DNA of 64,000 bases, taken from NCBI RefSeq assembly GCF_014356525.2, contig NC_052518.1, positions 10,870,874-10,934,873 of the forward strand, written 5' to 3'. The notes under the pieces are model-generated. The model made no database searches. It was not told where the DNA came from and saw only the letters and a program-made list of their open reading frames with translations. Position numbers and translations under genes: made by a program. The stretch comes from Nilaparvata lugens (lineage: Eukaryota > Arthropoda > Insecta > Hemiptera > Delphacidae). Shown here piece by piece: positions 11,561-22,442 of the stretch; the stretch's first letter is position 1, and every line of letters begins with the position of its first letter.

Positions 11561-11835
11561 GTTATATGATAATTAAATCTTGTGTAAGCATGATCTGATC
11601 AAATAAATAGTTGGTGTATCAGTGTGAATGTGCATATGGTTTAGGACGTCGTTCAGTTATAAATGTTATTTGTTTATTCTATTGATAAAATTTTTGTTTA
11701 TTATTTGTTATTATATTCTTCAATTATAATAAGTTTTTGAATTTTGAATTATCAATTTGTTTTATTTTTACTTTCTTCATAAGTATTTGAAATCTTTGTA
11801 TTTTTCATTTTGAATTAGGTGGTATTTTTGTTGTT
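11561..11835. other. Unassigned AT-rich stretch between duplication copies
   Basis: No ORF, hairpin or known repeat seen. Confidence 0.3.
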
Positions 11836-12748
11836 TGTAATATTTATTTTGTCTAAGTTTATTTATTTATCTTTTGTAACTCATTTTTTTCTGTAACTGG
11901 GCACCCGCCGAAAAACCTTTTGGTTTGGCAGGACCCTCAACTGTTTGTATTGTGAATAAAAATTTTGATTGATTTGATTGATTGATATAAAAACTTTTAG
12001 TAACCTTTTATTAAAAATTTTATATTGTCTTTATTTGAATCAAGTAGCCCATATAAGCGAAGTGATTTATGACAAAGAATGTTCGTTTAGAGTGGATTAC
12101 TTTGAGGAACGATTTAAAGATCAGCCTCTAAGCCTATTTCTGTTGAACTTCAAATCTGGGCATGATTAAGAGTGGTTTTGTATTTATTGTTCAATAAGTA
12201 TTGTATAATTATTATAATAATTAATACTTATAAGTATAATTATTTATGCACAAAAGCCTGTTGAATTTTAAACGTCAAGTGGACCAAACAGAGAAGCCTT
12301 CTTTTGATAAACATCTTCTCTGATTGGTTCTCTTGGAATTTGATCATAATTAACATTCCACAGGCTTTTGTGTAATCGAGCCTTAGTGTGATAAGTCAGA
12401 GTTAATTCCTACTTTCACTTACATAGCCAGTTCCAGGTAGATTCAAGAGAAACGGAACATTATGCTTGGTTGCAATAACTAGCGGGTATTTCTCAATAGT
12501 CTCAGCTTTGCCTATGAATTGAGATTGAGGTTGCTCTTTTCCATCGATTTTGTTTTCTGTTTTTATTACATCTTGGTTTGGTTCGCCTTGTTTAAGAGTT
12601 CCATAGACAAATAACAAGTGATTGAGATGACTCGCTTCCATTTCTTCAGAGGACATTTGCCTGAAACAAAAATTTTTAAAATATAGTTTGAGTTTAGCAA
12701 TTAATAAAATGTACACTAAGAACAGAGATGTTGTGAAATTTCTCCATG
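11836..12748. repeat. Tandem duplication, copy 2 (contains distal GGACT first coding exon)
   Basis: Partner of 10170-11082. It begins at TGTAATATTTATTTTG at the same point of the LINE C 3' UTR and ends at AATTTCTCCATG, where a Penelope-like terminus begins. An open frame on the + strand around 11978-12169 lies in non-coding repeat and I do not treat it as a gene. Confidence 0.9.
12423..12656 (-). CDS. GGACT-like first coding exon, distal copy
   Basis: Same 78-codon exon as 10758-10991, with the same acceptor before GCAA-ATG and the same GTAAGT donor. The encoded residues are identical; I see one synonymous change (an alanine codon, GCA versus GCT). It could serve as an alternative first coding exon joined to 8757, or as the remains of a partial gene duplicate. 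Transcript data would decide. Confidence 0.8.
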
Positions 12749-13003
12749 TTAAGGTGAAATGAAAGAAATTTTGTCAGTTATATAGTTAGGCAACTAAAGT
12801 TTTTGACATTTGTCAATTGACTAATGACATTTTGCCATTCATTTAGACAACTAAAGTTTCAATGACATAAGACTGAGGAAAATGGATGGAGTCTCAGTCT
12901 AACCAAAACATACCACTGATGATGATGCCTTAAGTGCATTGAAACTTAATTTGCTCAAATAAATTATGTAGAACTGATAATATTTCTTTCATTTCACCTT
13001 AAT
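12749..13003. mobile_element. Penelope-like terminus with hammerhead-type core
   Basis: Ends are inverted: TTAAGGTGAAATGAAAGAAA at the left, TTTCTTTCATTTCACCTTAA at the right. Inside, on the + strand, CTGATGA (12916-12922), a 5-bp stem (GATGC/GCATT) and GAAAC (12941-12945) form the conserved core order of a hammerhead ribozyme. Hammerhead motifs are known in terminal repeats of Penelope-like retroelements. I cannot build a clean stem III and cleavage site, so activity is doubtful. No coding sequence. Confidence 0.5.
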
Positions 13004-13139
13004 TAATCCGTTAATATGGATTACATTTACAGAACACTTTTTAGTTTGAAAAGTTGAAAGAATTTATATGTTCAACTGTTGTGATCCATTCTTGTATTTA
13101 TCATAGATATTCATCTATTTATACATTGATAAATACAAT

Positions 13140-13979
13140 GGGCCATATGAATAAAGTTGAGCATTTGCGTATGCTTCTAAAATATTGAGCATATGCTTCA
13201 TTTTCTATGAATAAACGTGAGCAAAACCTTTTGCTCATGCTCATAAAAAAATAGTTTTAGCATTTGCTCAAAAGTAAAAGCTTATACTCAAAATTGTATG
13301 AATAAACTGGAGCATTTGCTCAACTTTTGAAGCAAATGCTTCAAAAAAGGTGAGTTAAGTCTAGAGCAGCTTTTAAACTTTTGCCCATAGTAAAATGGCT
13401 CAACTAATTCGTGTGAGGAAGAGGAAACTATACCAGATACGATCACAACAAATAGTTGATAACTATAAAACTCTTTTTAGATTCAACCGTGATATATATC
13501 ACCATTATTCCTACATCACAGAATAGGAAATAGACATTTAAGAAGATGAGAGTGTAGACGATTATAAGAAGGCTATTGAGATTATAAGAATATGCTGAAG
13601 ATTATTATAGAGATGACATTTTTCACGCTATTATTTCAAAATTCAGAACTCAACTAACCTAAAACTCAATTCATAGATAGAGAGAACAGAACAGATGACC
13701 AAACACAAGCATTATCTATACGGTACTTGCATATTTAGCACTTATGGGAGTAGCAAATTTCACTATAAAAACAAAGTAAGGCTATTCAGCTGATGAAAAA
13801 TCTTTAAAATACGTGTCAATTTGCTCTGGAGTTCAGGAGCATAAGGTAAGAGCATAAGGTGAAGCTTATTCATATAAAAATGAGCAAATGCTTATGCTTC
13901 TACCTAATGCTCATGAGCAAAACCTTATGCTCCATGCTCATGCTCATGAGCATATGCTCTGTTTTTATTCATATGGCCC
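13140..13979 (+). mobile_element. Non-autonomous PIF/Harbinger-like DNA transposon
   Basis: Perfect inverted ends GGGCCATATGAATAAA / TTTATTCATATGGCCC are flanked on both sides by AAT (13137-13139 and 13980-13982), a 3-bp target duplication as in PIF/Harbinger. Both subterminal regions are packed with GAGCA/TGCTC words. A remnant frame from about 13394 reads MAQLIRVRKRKLYQIR, then DNYKTLFRFNRDIYHHYSYI, before a stop. It resembles the N-terminal region of a Harbinger transposase. The rest of the transposase is lost. The superfamily is an inference from ends, duplication and this fragment. Confidence 0.6.
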
Positions 13980-13993
13980 AATATCAATCTCAA

Positions 13994-14066
13994 CTATGAA
14001 TGATTGGGAAAGGAACAACAGGCTTATAGCCCAAAACTGTTCCTTTCATTGTTATTACTGTTGTTG
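13994..14066 (-). mobile_element. Retroelement 3'-tail family (GGGCTATAAGCCTG), copy 1
   Basis: On the - strand it contains AACAGTTTTGGGCTATAAGC and CTGTTGTTCCTTTCC. The same block appears at 16485-16632, 60270-60372, 62828-62936 and 63522-63613. The small hairpin GGGCTATAAGCC is the shared landmark. Probably the 3' end of a LINE or SINE; family unknown. Confidence 0.5.
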
Positions 14067-14316
14067 TTAATTGCCACTTTGTTCTTTATATTAATGGAGT
14101 AACAATTATAATTTATAATAAAGTGACAAATACTATTACTTTTGAAAAAACAAATATCAAAATGGCTTACTGGATGTCTGCCTGAAACTATTCAGAGTTA
14201 TTTTTCTGTAATTTTCTGATTCTCATTCTATTACAATACTTCTTTTACCTTTTTTGCACATACCAACTTGAAAGAGAAAGATGTGTGAGTGTGTGTGTGA
14301 ATGTAGCATTAAAATA

Positions 14317-14442
14317 GTACTTTACGTAACAAGTCCGGTAACGATAATTTATCGCATAAGTATGATTGTTTCTGCCCGAAACGTAGTTGAGGGCAGAATT
14401 ATCATACGAATGCGGTAAATACGTTACCGTACAAGTTATGTA
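14317..14442. mobile_element. Hairpin element 3
   Basis: GTAACGATAATTTATCGCAT pairs with ATGCGGTAAATACGTTAC, and AAGTATGATTGTTTCTGCCC with GGGCAGAATTATCATACG, around a short loop GAAACGTAGTTGA. Strong cruciform potential, no coding sequence. Two further tiny perfect hairpins lie at 14710-14731 and 14741-14765. Confidence 0.65.
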
Positions 14443-15501
14443 CAATATATTTTGTCATACTTATCTGAGAAAGAATAATATTGCTGAAAAACAGAAACCA
14501 TTACCTGCTGCTGCTCGAGCTACTGCATTCTATAAACATTACCTAGTCCGTAGCGCCTAGTTCATAACAGACAGACCCTTCGAGCTCAAATAAAATAATA
14601 AAGGCCTAAATTATAAGATTTCAGATGAGTTCTTATAACTTGAAACTCCTTAAATGAGTTCTTTAATATTTGAGTTAGTATATTAATTACTCAGATGTTA
14701 TTAGGACTCAGTAGAGTCCTAACATACTCGACTGTAAAGAGAACATATGATCTCTTTACAGTAATAGTATGCTGTAATGAAAATCACATGTTTTCTTGTT
14801 TTGCAAACAGCTGTTTACCGGCTTGATTTAAAGCATGGAAAACAGCTGCAACTGAGTAAGTATGACAAAACTTTTTTTTCACTGACCTCCTACTTGCATA
14901 CAAATTAAGCATAATTTAGCAAGTAGTATTTTTGTTTTGACAGGAACTAACTTTATAGAAGTTTATTTCTTTATTTCACTGAGTTGTGTTTTTTGTCAAA
15001 ATAAAAAATGATTTGATTTGATTATTAAAAAAAACTTTTTGTATCAATACTATTGACAAATGTGAGGTAGAATTGTACCATAATGAAATAAAAACAAAGG
15101 TATGTTGTCTATTCTACTGAAAAGATTCTATTGATACAAAACTCAATCTGCAATAAAATTGATGTTGATTATGCATTGAGCAATGAAACCTAGGTTTTGA
15201 ATCTATGGAACCATTTCTAGAGACAAATGTTTTCTTTTTTTTATTTATAGTGTTACAAGTATACTACTTGTCACAACGAAATGTACTAAAAAACCGAATT
15301 TGTGAATCCTGAGGAAACTGTCTCAACTGTAGTGATTTAAAGAAACATCCCCGTATCACCTAAACACACAGGATATTCCCAATTTATGGAAAAGCACCAC
15401 AGGCAGACTTCTAGAGTTTGCAAAGACAATCATTCTCCTATCGAATCTCCGGAGCTCCAGTGGATTTCAAGAAATTTAAGCAACAGAGAAAGGAAGGTTC
15501 T
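14443..15501. other. Intergenic stretch, no gene seen
   Basis: AT-rich sequence with small hairpins near 14710-14765 and a T-run near 15230. No ORF with coding character, no recognised repeat family. Confidence 0.3.
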
Positions 15502-15750
15502 ATAATAATAATATTCTTATGGCTTTTATTAGTGGGGAGTTCTTGACGGAAGTTCCACCTCGCCTGGATATATCATTAGAGCCGTCAATGGGCCTTATGA
15601 CTGTCATACTACCAGGACCGACAGTTTAACGTGCCCATCCGATAACACGGTAGTGACCTGATCAAAACCTTTTGGCTCTGAGTGGGTTTGAACTGGGATC
15701 TCTAGGTTGCTACGCAATCACTCTATCCACTAGATCACGGAACACTCCAA
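15502..15750 (-). mobile_element. tRNA-derived SINE, copy 1
   Basis: Read on the - strand, the head carries an A-box-like GTGATCTAGTGGATAGAGTG and a slightly changed B box (AGTTCAAACCC). The body holds the conserved core CCGTGTTATCGGATGGGCAC, CTGTCGGTCCTGG, then GTATGACAGTCATAAGG, and the tail ends in AATAAAAGCCATAAGAATAT. The same layout recurs at 16747, 54432 and 59389, all on the - strand. Confidence 0.8.
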
Positions 15751-16179
15751 GGTTCAGTGAGCTGTGCTGACGACTGGGGATGCAATTAAATTTGTCATCT
15801 TACTGTTACATATGATAATACCGGAATGAGTCCTATCAGCCTTTCAATCTTCAAAGCTTGATGAGTAATGAAATGAACAAAACATAATAGTTCAATCTCA
15901 GTTGCCTTGAGCAGTGTACAACAAATCACAAAAGCAAATAAATAGCAAGAAATAACCAGATTGTTGCAAAACTAAAGCAGAAAGTAACAAAAGAATAGAA
16001 CATAATTTTCATTTGCCATGTGATACAGATTAGTACAATAGGCTTCGTCATTGGAATAAACATGAAATTAAGAGATTTGATTTGGTTTATTTTATTTGCT
16101 TTATAATAATACCTCTCTCCAGATAAAGTTTTGTTTTATTTGTTACTCTAGCATATTCTATCTTAAACAATTTCTTTCA

Positions 16180-16382
16180 TTGTATTTAGTCATATTTTCC
16201 ATAGCTATAAATAGTTTAATTTAAGATTATATATATTGATGCTACTAGACAACTCGCTCCTCTCTCACTGGTATTTGTGCCCATAGAGGAGCCTCCAATG
16301 AAATATATTTTTATTTTTTACATGTAAATATAATTGTATTGTTAATCTTTTTTTGGAGAATAAAGAATTTCAATTTCAATTA
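16180..16382 (+). mobile_element. LINE 3' UTR fragment
   Basis: Ends GAGAATAAAGAATTTCAATTTCAATT, a polyadenylation-like signal followed by a short TTTCAA repeat, typical of Jockey/R1-type LINE tails. The part upstream (CTCGCTCCTCTCTCACTGG) is non-coding. Truncated at the 5' side; the boundary is a guess. Confidence 0.4.
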
Positions 16383-16484
16383 TGGTTGATCTGTTCCTTG
16401 CGCTACTCCCGTTGTAAGTTTGACCACTTCAAGAGCCAATTTGTAAATTAAGAGCCACTAAAGTAAATTCGTACGGTATAGCTT

Positions 16485-16632
16485 TTGTTTATTTATTTAT
16501 TTAATCATTCAGAATTACACAACTTATAGAAAAGTACTACAGTAGGCTTATAAGCCCAAAACGGTTCCAATTCTAATTTATACAACAGTCCAAATGTAGC
16601 TAGGTTATGTGTCACTTAACATTCTTCTATTA
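16485..16632 (-). mobile_element. Retroelement 3'-tail family, copy 2
   Basis: On the - strand: CAACCTA-type region around 16590-16615, GGAACCGTTTTGGGCTTATA, then an AAATAAATAAATAAACAAAAG tail at 16485-16502. Shares ACAGTCCAAATG(T)AG...GGTTATGTGT with the copy at 62828. Confidence 0.55.
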
Positions 16633-16746
16633 CACACTCAATTCACAATTCAAAACACACAAAAATCATTTTTAAATTAAAAAATACTTCAAAATTAAAT
16701 TAAATCAATCACAATTAATTAGAAAATTCCAAACTTTGAAAAAAAC

Positions 16747-16950
16747 TTTGTTGGTGAGGAGTCCCTTTCGGGAAGGTCCCACTTCACCTGAGTACATCAT
16801 TTAAGACTGTCATACTTCAGCTGGGACCGACAATTAACGTGCCCATCCGATAACACGGGAATCACCTGTTCTAAAACTTGTGGTGAGCGGATTTGAACCC
16901 GGGATCTCTAGGCTGCTAAGCAAGCACTCTATCTACTAGACCACTCCATT
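16747..16950 (-). mobile_element. tRNA-derived SINE, copy 2
   Basis: - strand head AGTGGTCTAGTAGATAGAGT (A box), GATCCCGGGTTCAAATCC (perfect B-box type), then core CCGTGTTATCGGATGGGCAC and TTGTCGGTCCCAGC, ending near CTCACCAACAAAG. Slightly shorter body than copies 1, 3 and 4. Confidence 0.8.
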
Positions 16951-17658
16951 AAAATGGAGAATAACTCTTCTAAATACCATTTATTAATTAAAATCGTTTT
17001 CCAGTGGTTCGGAAACCAACTAAAGCTACTGGTCCACTCATCTCTCATCATCAGTTTTATTAGGAACGCACAAGCCTGAAGCTCATTTGGGCATAATCCT
17101 CAGCAGAAAAATCATAAAGTAAAAAAAGCAGAAAAATCATAATCAAATCATCATAATCGAAGTAGGTACTCATGAATACCATAAAATGCTCAAGGCCTAA
17201 CCTCGAGCCATTTAGATGATGACACTTATACTTTCTTTTTATCAATAGTAGTCTAAATTGGATTAGAAAGGAAATTGGAAGATGTGATAAAGTTGTTTCT
17301 CTTCCACGTATCTAGTTGGATTCTGTTCTACTAGACTAGACCAGTCTACTCTTCAATATATTATAGACGCGCGGTCATAGCCGCTCAGTTTCTACCGGTT
17401 GTAACAGTCTCAGGTTATTTTAATCTAAAGCCTATGCCAATATTCCACATGAAATCACATGTTAAGAGCAAAGTTCTAGTGATGTATGATACGTCACCTT
17501 AATTTGAAAGGAATTATATATTGAATGAAATTCATAATTCATACTAATTCAACTATATTATAGTTGCGGCTACAGCTGTGTAGCTAAAATTGTAGAGCCA
17601 TCGCTAAGGAAACGCACCTTCAACCACTTGATAATTTCAATTCTGCATGGCTATTACA
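16951..17658. other. Intergenic stretch with decayed GC-rich repeat
   Basis: 17360-17420 and 17560-17620 carry GACGCGCGGTCATAGCCGC and CATCGCTAAGGAAACGCACC. These are related to sequences near 6890-6970, 32905-32965 and 43386-43900 (AATTCCTTAGCGACG theme). No gene seen. Confidence 0.35.
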
Positions 17659-17809
17659 AAAAAAAAAAAAAAATAATAATAATAATAATAACATTTTATT
17701 GTCAGAAAGCCATATTATATAGCATGGACAAAGTCATATAACTAAATTACAGTAATAACTAATAATATTATAGTTAAGTCACAATCTAGGATTTGTTATC
17801 ACAATATGT

Positions 17810-20593
17810 TCATAAATTATGACACTCATAAAATTCGGTTAATTTATAAAAAGGATTTGAAATCAGCCATCCGTACATTTTTTGTTCAAATGTTTTTTGA
17901 GACATATTACAAATATGAGGAGGCAGTTTATTAAACAGTTTCTGCCCTGTGATTTCAAAACTGTTGAGAGACTTTGACAATGTTTGGTGCTGTATATTGA
18001 TGCGACAACTATGCCTAGTGTTAAAAGAATGGACGTCACTTCTAAACTGCAGACTACTCAGATTTTTCCGGGTATGAATGAGGACATAATATATAATATA
18101 AATTAATCACAGTTGGAATTTTTTCAGTAATGAACAATGGTCTGCAATGCTCAAGATAAGATGAACCTGTAATAATTCTCAGAGCTTTCTTTTGAAGAAG
18201 TAGAACATCATTTATATGAGAGGCATTACCCCATAAGATCAGACCGTAAGACATAATACTGTGCAAAAATGAAAAGTAAGCCGTTCTCAAATACTTTTTT
18301 GGCACAAGACCAGTGACACTTTCAAGCAAATATATTACTCTGCCAAGTTTTAAGCTGACATACTTCAAGTGTGGGTCCCATGTAAGCTTCGAATCCATAT
18401 GGATGCCCAAAAATTTCACACTTGCATGATTTTCAACTGGGATTCCCCTCCTCAAATTGAAATTCATTTGCTCGGTTTTACTATTATTAAGAGCAAGGCC
18501 GTTTGCTTTGAACCATCGAGATGCTTGCTCCACAGTAAGCTTGCTTTCCTGGATAAGGCTATTGAGATCATTGTTGATATTCAAGAGTGTGGTATCATCT
18601 GCATACAAAAATGTATCAGAATGGACGTAAGCTGGGAAATCGTTGATCATAATCAAAAAGAGGAAAGGTCCAAGTACAGAACCCTGAGGAACCCCGGACT
18701 CGACCTTCAACATTGATGACTTGTTACCATTTCTACCCAAAGTGACAAGTTGACTTCGATCCACCAAGTAAGACTTCAACAATTTGAGGGCATTTTTACC
18801 TGTTCCATAATATCGTAGCTAAAAGAATTCCATGGTCAACCAATTCGAAGGCTCTACTCAAGTCACAGAAGGTGGCGAGAGCATAGTTCTCCTGTTCATA
18901 GGCTACCAATATTTTCTTTGTTAGTTCTAGAAGAGCGTCTACAGTAAGTTATTTTTCCTAAAGCCAAATTGAGAAGAAGCTATTATGTCTAAACGCTCAA
19001 AGTGTTTGGAAAGTTGACGATAAACTATGGTTTTAAGAATTTTTGCCAGAACAGGTACAATAGAGATAGGTCTATAGCTACTCGGACATTTCCTATCCCC
19101 TTTTTTATAAATAGGCACCACCCTTGACTTCTTGAGCTCATCTGGAAATACTCCTTCCAACAAGCACTTATTAAAACAGTGTGTCAGCGGTATTACCATA
19201 CTATCAATTACTTCCTTCAATAGATTGACAGATATACCATAAAAGTCACAGCTGTCAGAGGACTTGAAACATTTGACTATGTCTGACACATCTTCAGGGA
19301 GCACCTCACAAAAACTAAAACATTCAGGCAAGCTGGGTCCCTTAATAGAATTTAAATCTAATGATGTTCCACATGTTCCCGTCAATGAGCTTCTTATATC
19401 TTTCACAGACTGAATAAAAAAATTGTTCAGTATATCTGGATGCAAAGGTACACTTTGTCTAGAAATATTATTATCATTATTAGCAACTGTGTTAATTATT
19501 TTCCATGCAGCCTTGCATTTGTTATTAGAAGTTTCAATAGAATCGGTGTTATAATTATGTTTAGCCTCTCTAATAGATTTCTTATACTTGTTTCTACATT
19601 CAATATAAGCAGATTTTGTTTCCATAGTTTTTAATTTATTATTAATTTTAAGCTCATTAGTGATAGCACTTGCTCCTTTAAAGCTGCCAACTGAGAACTG
19701 TACCAACTCCCCCTTTTATTCTGCCTACCTCTATTATTGCTAACTTTACATGTTCTCTCAGGAATATTATAATTGAAAATCTTTATAAATTTAGCAAAGA
19801 AACATGAAAACATATCTTTAGCTGGTTCATTTTTACAATATATATCGGGCCAGTCAAAATTATACAACGCATTTTTTAAACTATTAATTCTGTCTGCAGT
19901 TATGGGTCTTGTTGTTACTAGCTTTATTACTGTATTATTTATCTTATGGCTATCAGTACTATCCTTATCAAGATTCTCACTTACGATATAATCTATGGTC
20001 AGAAACTTATGACCTGAGTACGGGAATGGCAGAACCCTGGTGGAAACGGCTGTACTCCTAACATTAGTGAGTATGTTATCAAGACAAGCATTATCTCTTG
20101 TATTCTCAGTATTGGTAAAAATCATGTTGAATTGTCTTAGTAAGCTTTTTAATTCAAAACAGCTACGCTTGTCTCTATTAAAGTCAAAATCCGAGTTGAT
20201 ATCACCACCTATAAACAATTTGAATTTTTTAAATGCAGGTCTACATAAAAAGTTTAGGAGTTTGTCCAATTGTTCCAAGAAGATTCTACAGCTTCCATTT
20301 GGAGATCTATAAATTGATAAAATTGCTAATTTTGAAATATGATTGATTACACATGTAACTTCGAAATCCAACTCCCTGCAGAGAAAATCAACATTCAAAG
20401 AATCAAACTCTCCAATTGTATTTCTTATAAAAATTGCTACTCCACCTCGAATGTGATTTGTTCTGTGGAAACTATTGCCAAGTCGTCTAGTTTTACAAAA
20501 GACAATAATTGAGCCTCTCTACACCAGTGCTCACTCAAACAAATAATATCAATGCTTTTATCAACTGCAAACTCATTTAACATATCCTCCTTA
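17810..20593 (-). pseudogene. LINE D ORF2: endonuclease-reverse transcriptase, frameshifted
   Basis: The endonuclease part (about 19750-20593) shows FKLFIGGDINSDF, ACLDNILTN and YSGHKFLTIDYIV. The reverse transcriptase shows FYGISVNLLKE, CPSSYRPISIVPVLAKI, SSQFGFRKN, SGVPQGSVLGPFLFLIMIND and the catalytic FLYADDTTLL at about 18590-18620, then VKFLGIHMDSKLTWDPHL and ALRIITG. The frame changes near 19670 and again between 18782 and 18939, and a stop at 18054 is followed by continuing homology in another frame (QKLFNKLPPHICNMS) down to a stop at 17810. So there are at least three disruptions. Confidence 0.8.
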
Positions 20594-20750
20594 TTCAAAT
20601 TCAAATTTATTTATTCCACACTCATAAATACATATACATAAATCAAACAGAGCTCAACATGACAATACAATCCAACCAAAGTGCAATAATAATAAACGGT
20701 AAGTGAAAAACCCTTATTGATAAAACCCTGCATGTTGATAAACCCCAATT
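20593..20750 (-). mobile_element. Short retroelement tail inserted in LINE D
   Basis: Sequence between the ORF2 start and ORF1 end reads, on the - strand, toward an AATAAATAAATTTGAATTTG end. Similar TTCAAATTTATTT ends occur near 45728 and 58750. Likely an inserted LINE/SINE 3' tail, but it could belong to the inter-ORF spacer. Confidence 0.35.
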
Positions 20751-22442
20751 TCAATTTTCTAAAAAAGAGTTTTGAAGCTGTATATCAATCACAGATGAGT
20801 CACTGATTTCCATGTTTGAACCACTAGTTTGAGTTGACAAGTCTATCAGGATTGAGCCAATGCGAGAACGGTCACAGGGAACAGGGTCACATGGCGAAGG
20901 GGGCTGCTCTCCATCATCACTCGAGTTCAAGTCCGTAGATAGTACCTCCGTCGTCATAATGGGCGTCTCCGAGTTGACACACAGTCCCGCTGCGATGTTC
21001 ATTATGACGTCGGCAATATATTTTTTACCCAAATAGTTCAGGTGAAGACCATGTGTTGTGTATTACAAGTTATGGGACCCTTATCGTCCCACAACTACTG
21101 TCAATGTCAAACTACTGTCAATGTTTGCCCTAAGGAGCTCAAGTCCGAAAAATACATGTTGGAGAATTGTTCACTTATGTCTTTCAAGCGTTCATTGGTT
21201 TTTGCAATTTCCTCATTTACACATGACCAAGAGGGTAAGTCATATCGATGCGGCACTGAGAAGATCAGAACATTAGTGTGTTGCAAATCCTCAATTCTCA
21301 CTTTGAATGATTGAATGAAATTATTAGCTTCATTACAGGTAACGTCATTTATTTGTTCCTGCGATAATGACAGCAAGGTCTTTGTTGCCCATATCAGAGC
21401 ATACACTTATACACTCTTCAGTGACCTTATCGAATTTCACCCCAGGTTTCATCATGTGAAAAGTTTTAAAATCACTCATTGACCTGATTCTATTAGCCAT
21501 CAGTCTTTCCTGACTGGCTGAAAAACATCGTATTTTAACTTGGAATGAAATTTTCGTTTTTGTTTGAGTTGACACATTTACATGCGCTCTAGAACTGTTC
21601 AACTGTTTCCGAAAGCCGTTATTCACTTTATTTAGATTACGAGACTGATGTGAGTCATTTGAGAGATTAAGTGTCAGAATGTTGGATTTATTAATAATAT
21701 TGTTCTATGGATTTTCCTTCCATTGTTATTGTACTGTCTTGCTGGTTTAAAGGCACCATCTACGCCTGATACTGCAGAGACTAAATTCCCAGTTTTCTGC
21801 CTTGAGAGTGCATTCTTGAACCTTTCTTTCATCTCAACTTTATCCTCCCAACGACGCTGTCTCAGTTCCATCAATTCCATTTGTTTACCCTTCAGTTTTT
21901 CATGTACATTAGAGCAGTCAGGACATGAAATTTTTGTTTTTGTTTGAGTTGACACATTTACACGAGCTTTACATTCAACAGCTACTTCCTCATTCTTTTT
22001 GCTATCTTTTTCACCAATTAACTTCTTCAATCTATCTTCAGATTTTAATAAATCATTCACCCTAGCTCTTAATCTTTCGATTTCACCTTCTGACTGTTCC
22101 TCCATGTTCAGAGAATCCTCAAAACATTGGGCTCTCCTTTGTTTTTCATCATGCAATTTTTTCTTAAGAATGGAGTTCTCTTCCAGTACTTCAGTCAAAT
22201 GAAGCTGCAGACCAGTATTCATTTTCAAACAAGCATCTAAACGATTTAATTTACTAATCAGATGGGGATACATCAACTAATTGCATCGCTTGACTAGCAT
22301 GAAGAAATGACACCAAGTGCCCCGTGAATCTGTACAGCTAATTCAATAACCTCGACATTCAATAACCTCCGTCAATTAGTTGCACACCATCCTCACTTGA
22401 CAATTTTGATAGCTCACTACGTACTCGCCTTGTAAGCATTTT
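20751..22442 (-). pseudogene. LINE D ORF1: coiled coil plus SGNH-hydrolase-like domain, frameshifted
   Basis: Likely start at ATG 22442 (MLTRRVRSELSKLSSED). After an early stop the frame resumes at about 22276 with a long charged coiled coil (EENSILKKKLHDEKQRRAQ, EGEIERLRARVNDLLKSED) and a Cys pair (CPDC). After another break the SGNH-like part reads DLAVIIAGTNK (block III type), FIQSFKVRIEDLQ, TNVLIFSVPHRYDLPSW, and in a third frame HGLHLNYLGKKYIADVI, whose His fits the catalytic His block. The Ser block is degenerate (RCFSASQERL). The motif RVNVSTQTKTKIS occurs twice, at about 21560 and 21930. CR1-type ORF1 esterases are established; the assignment here is by motif. Confidence 0.65.
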
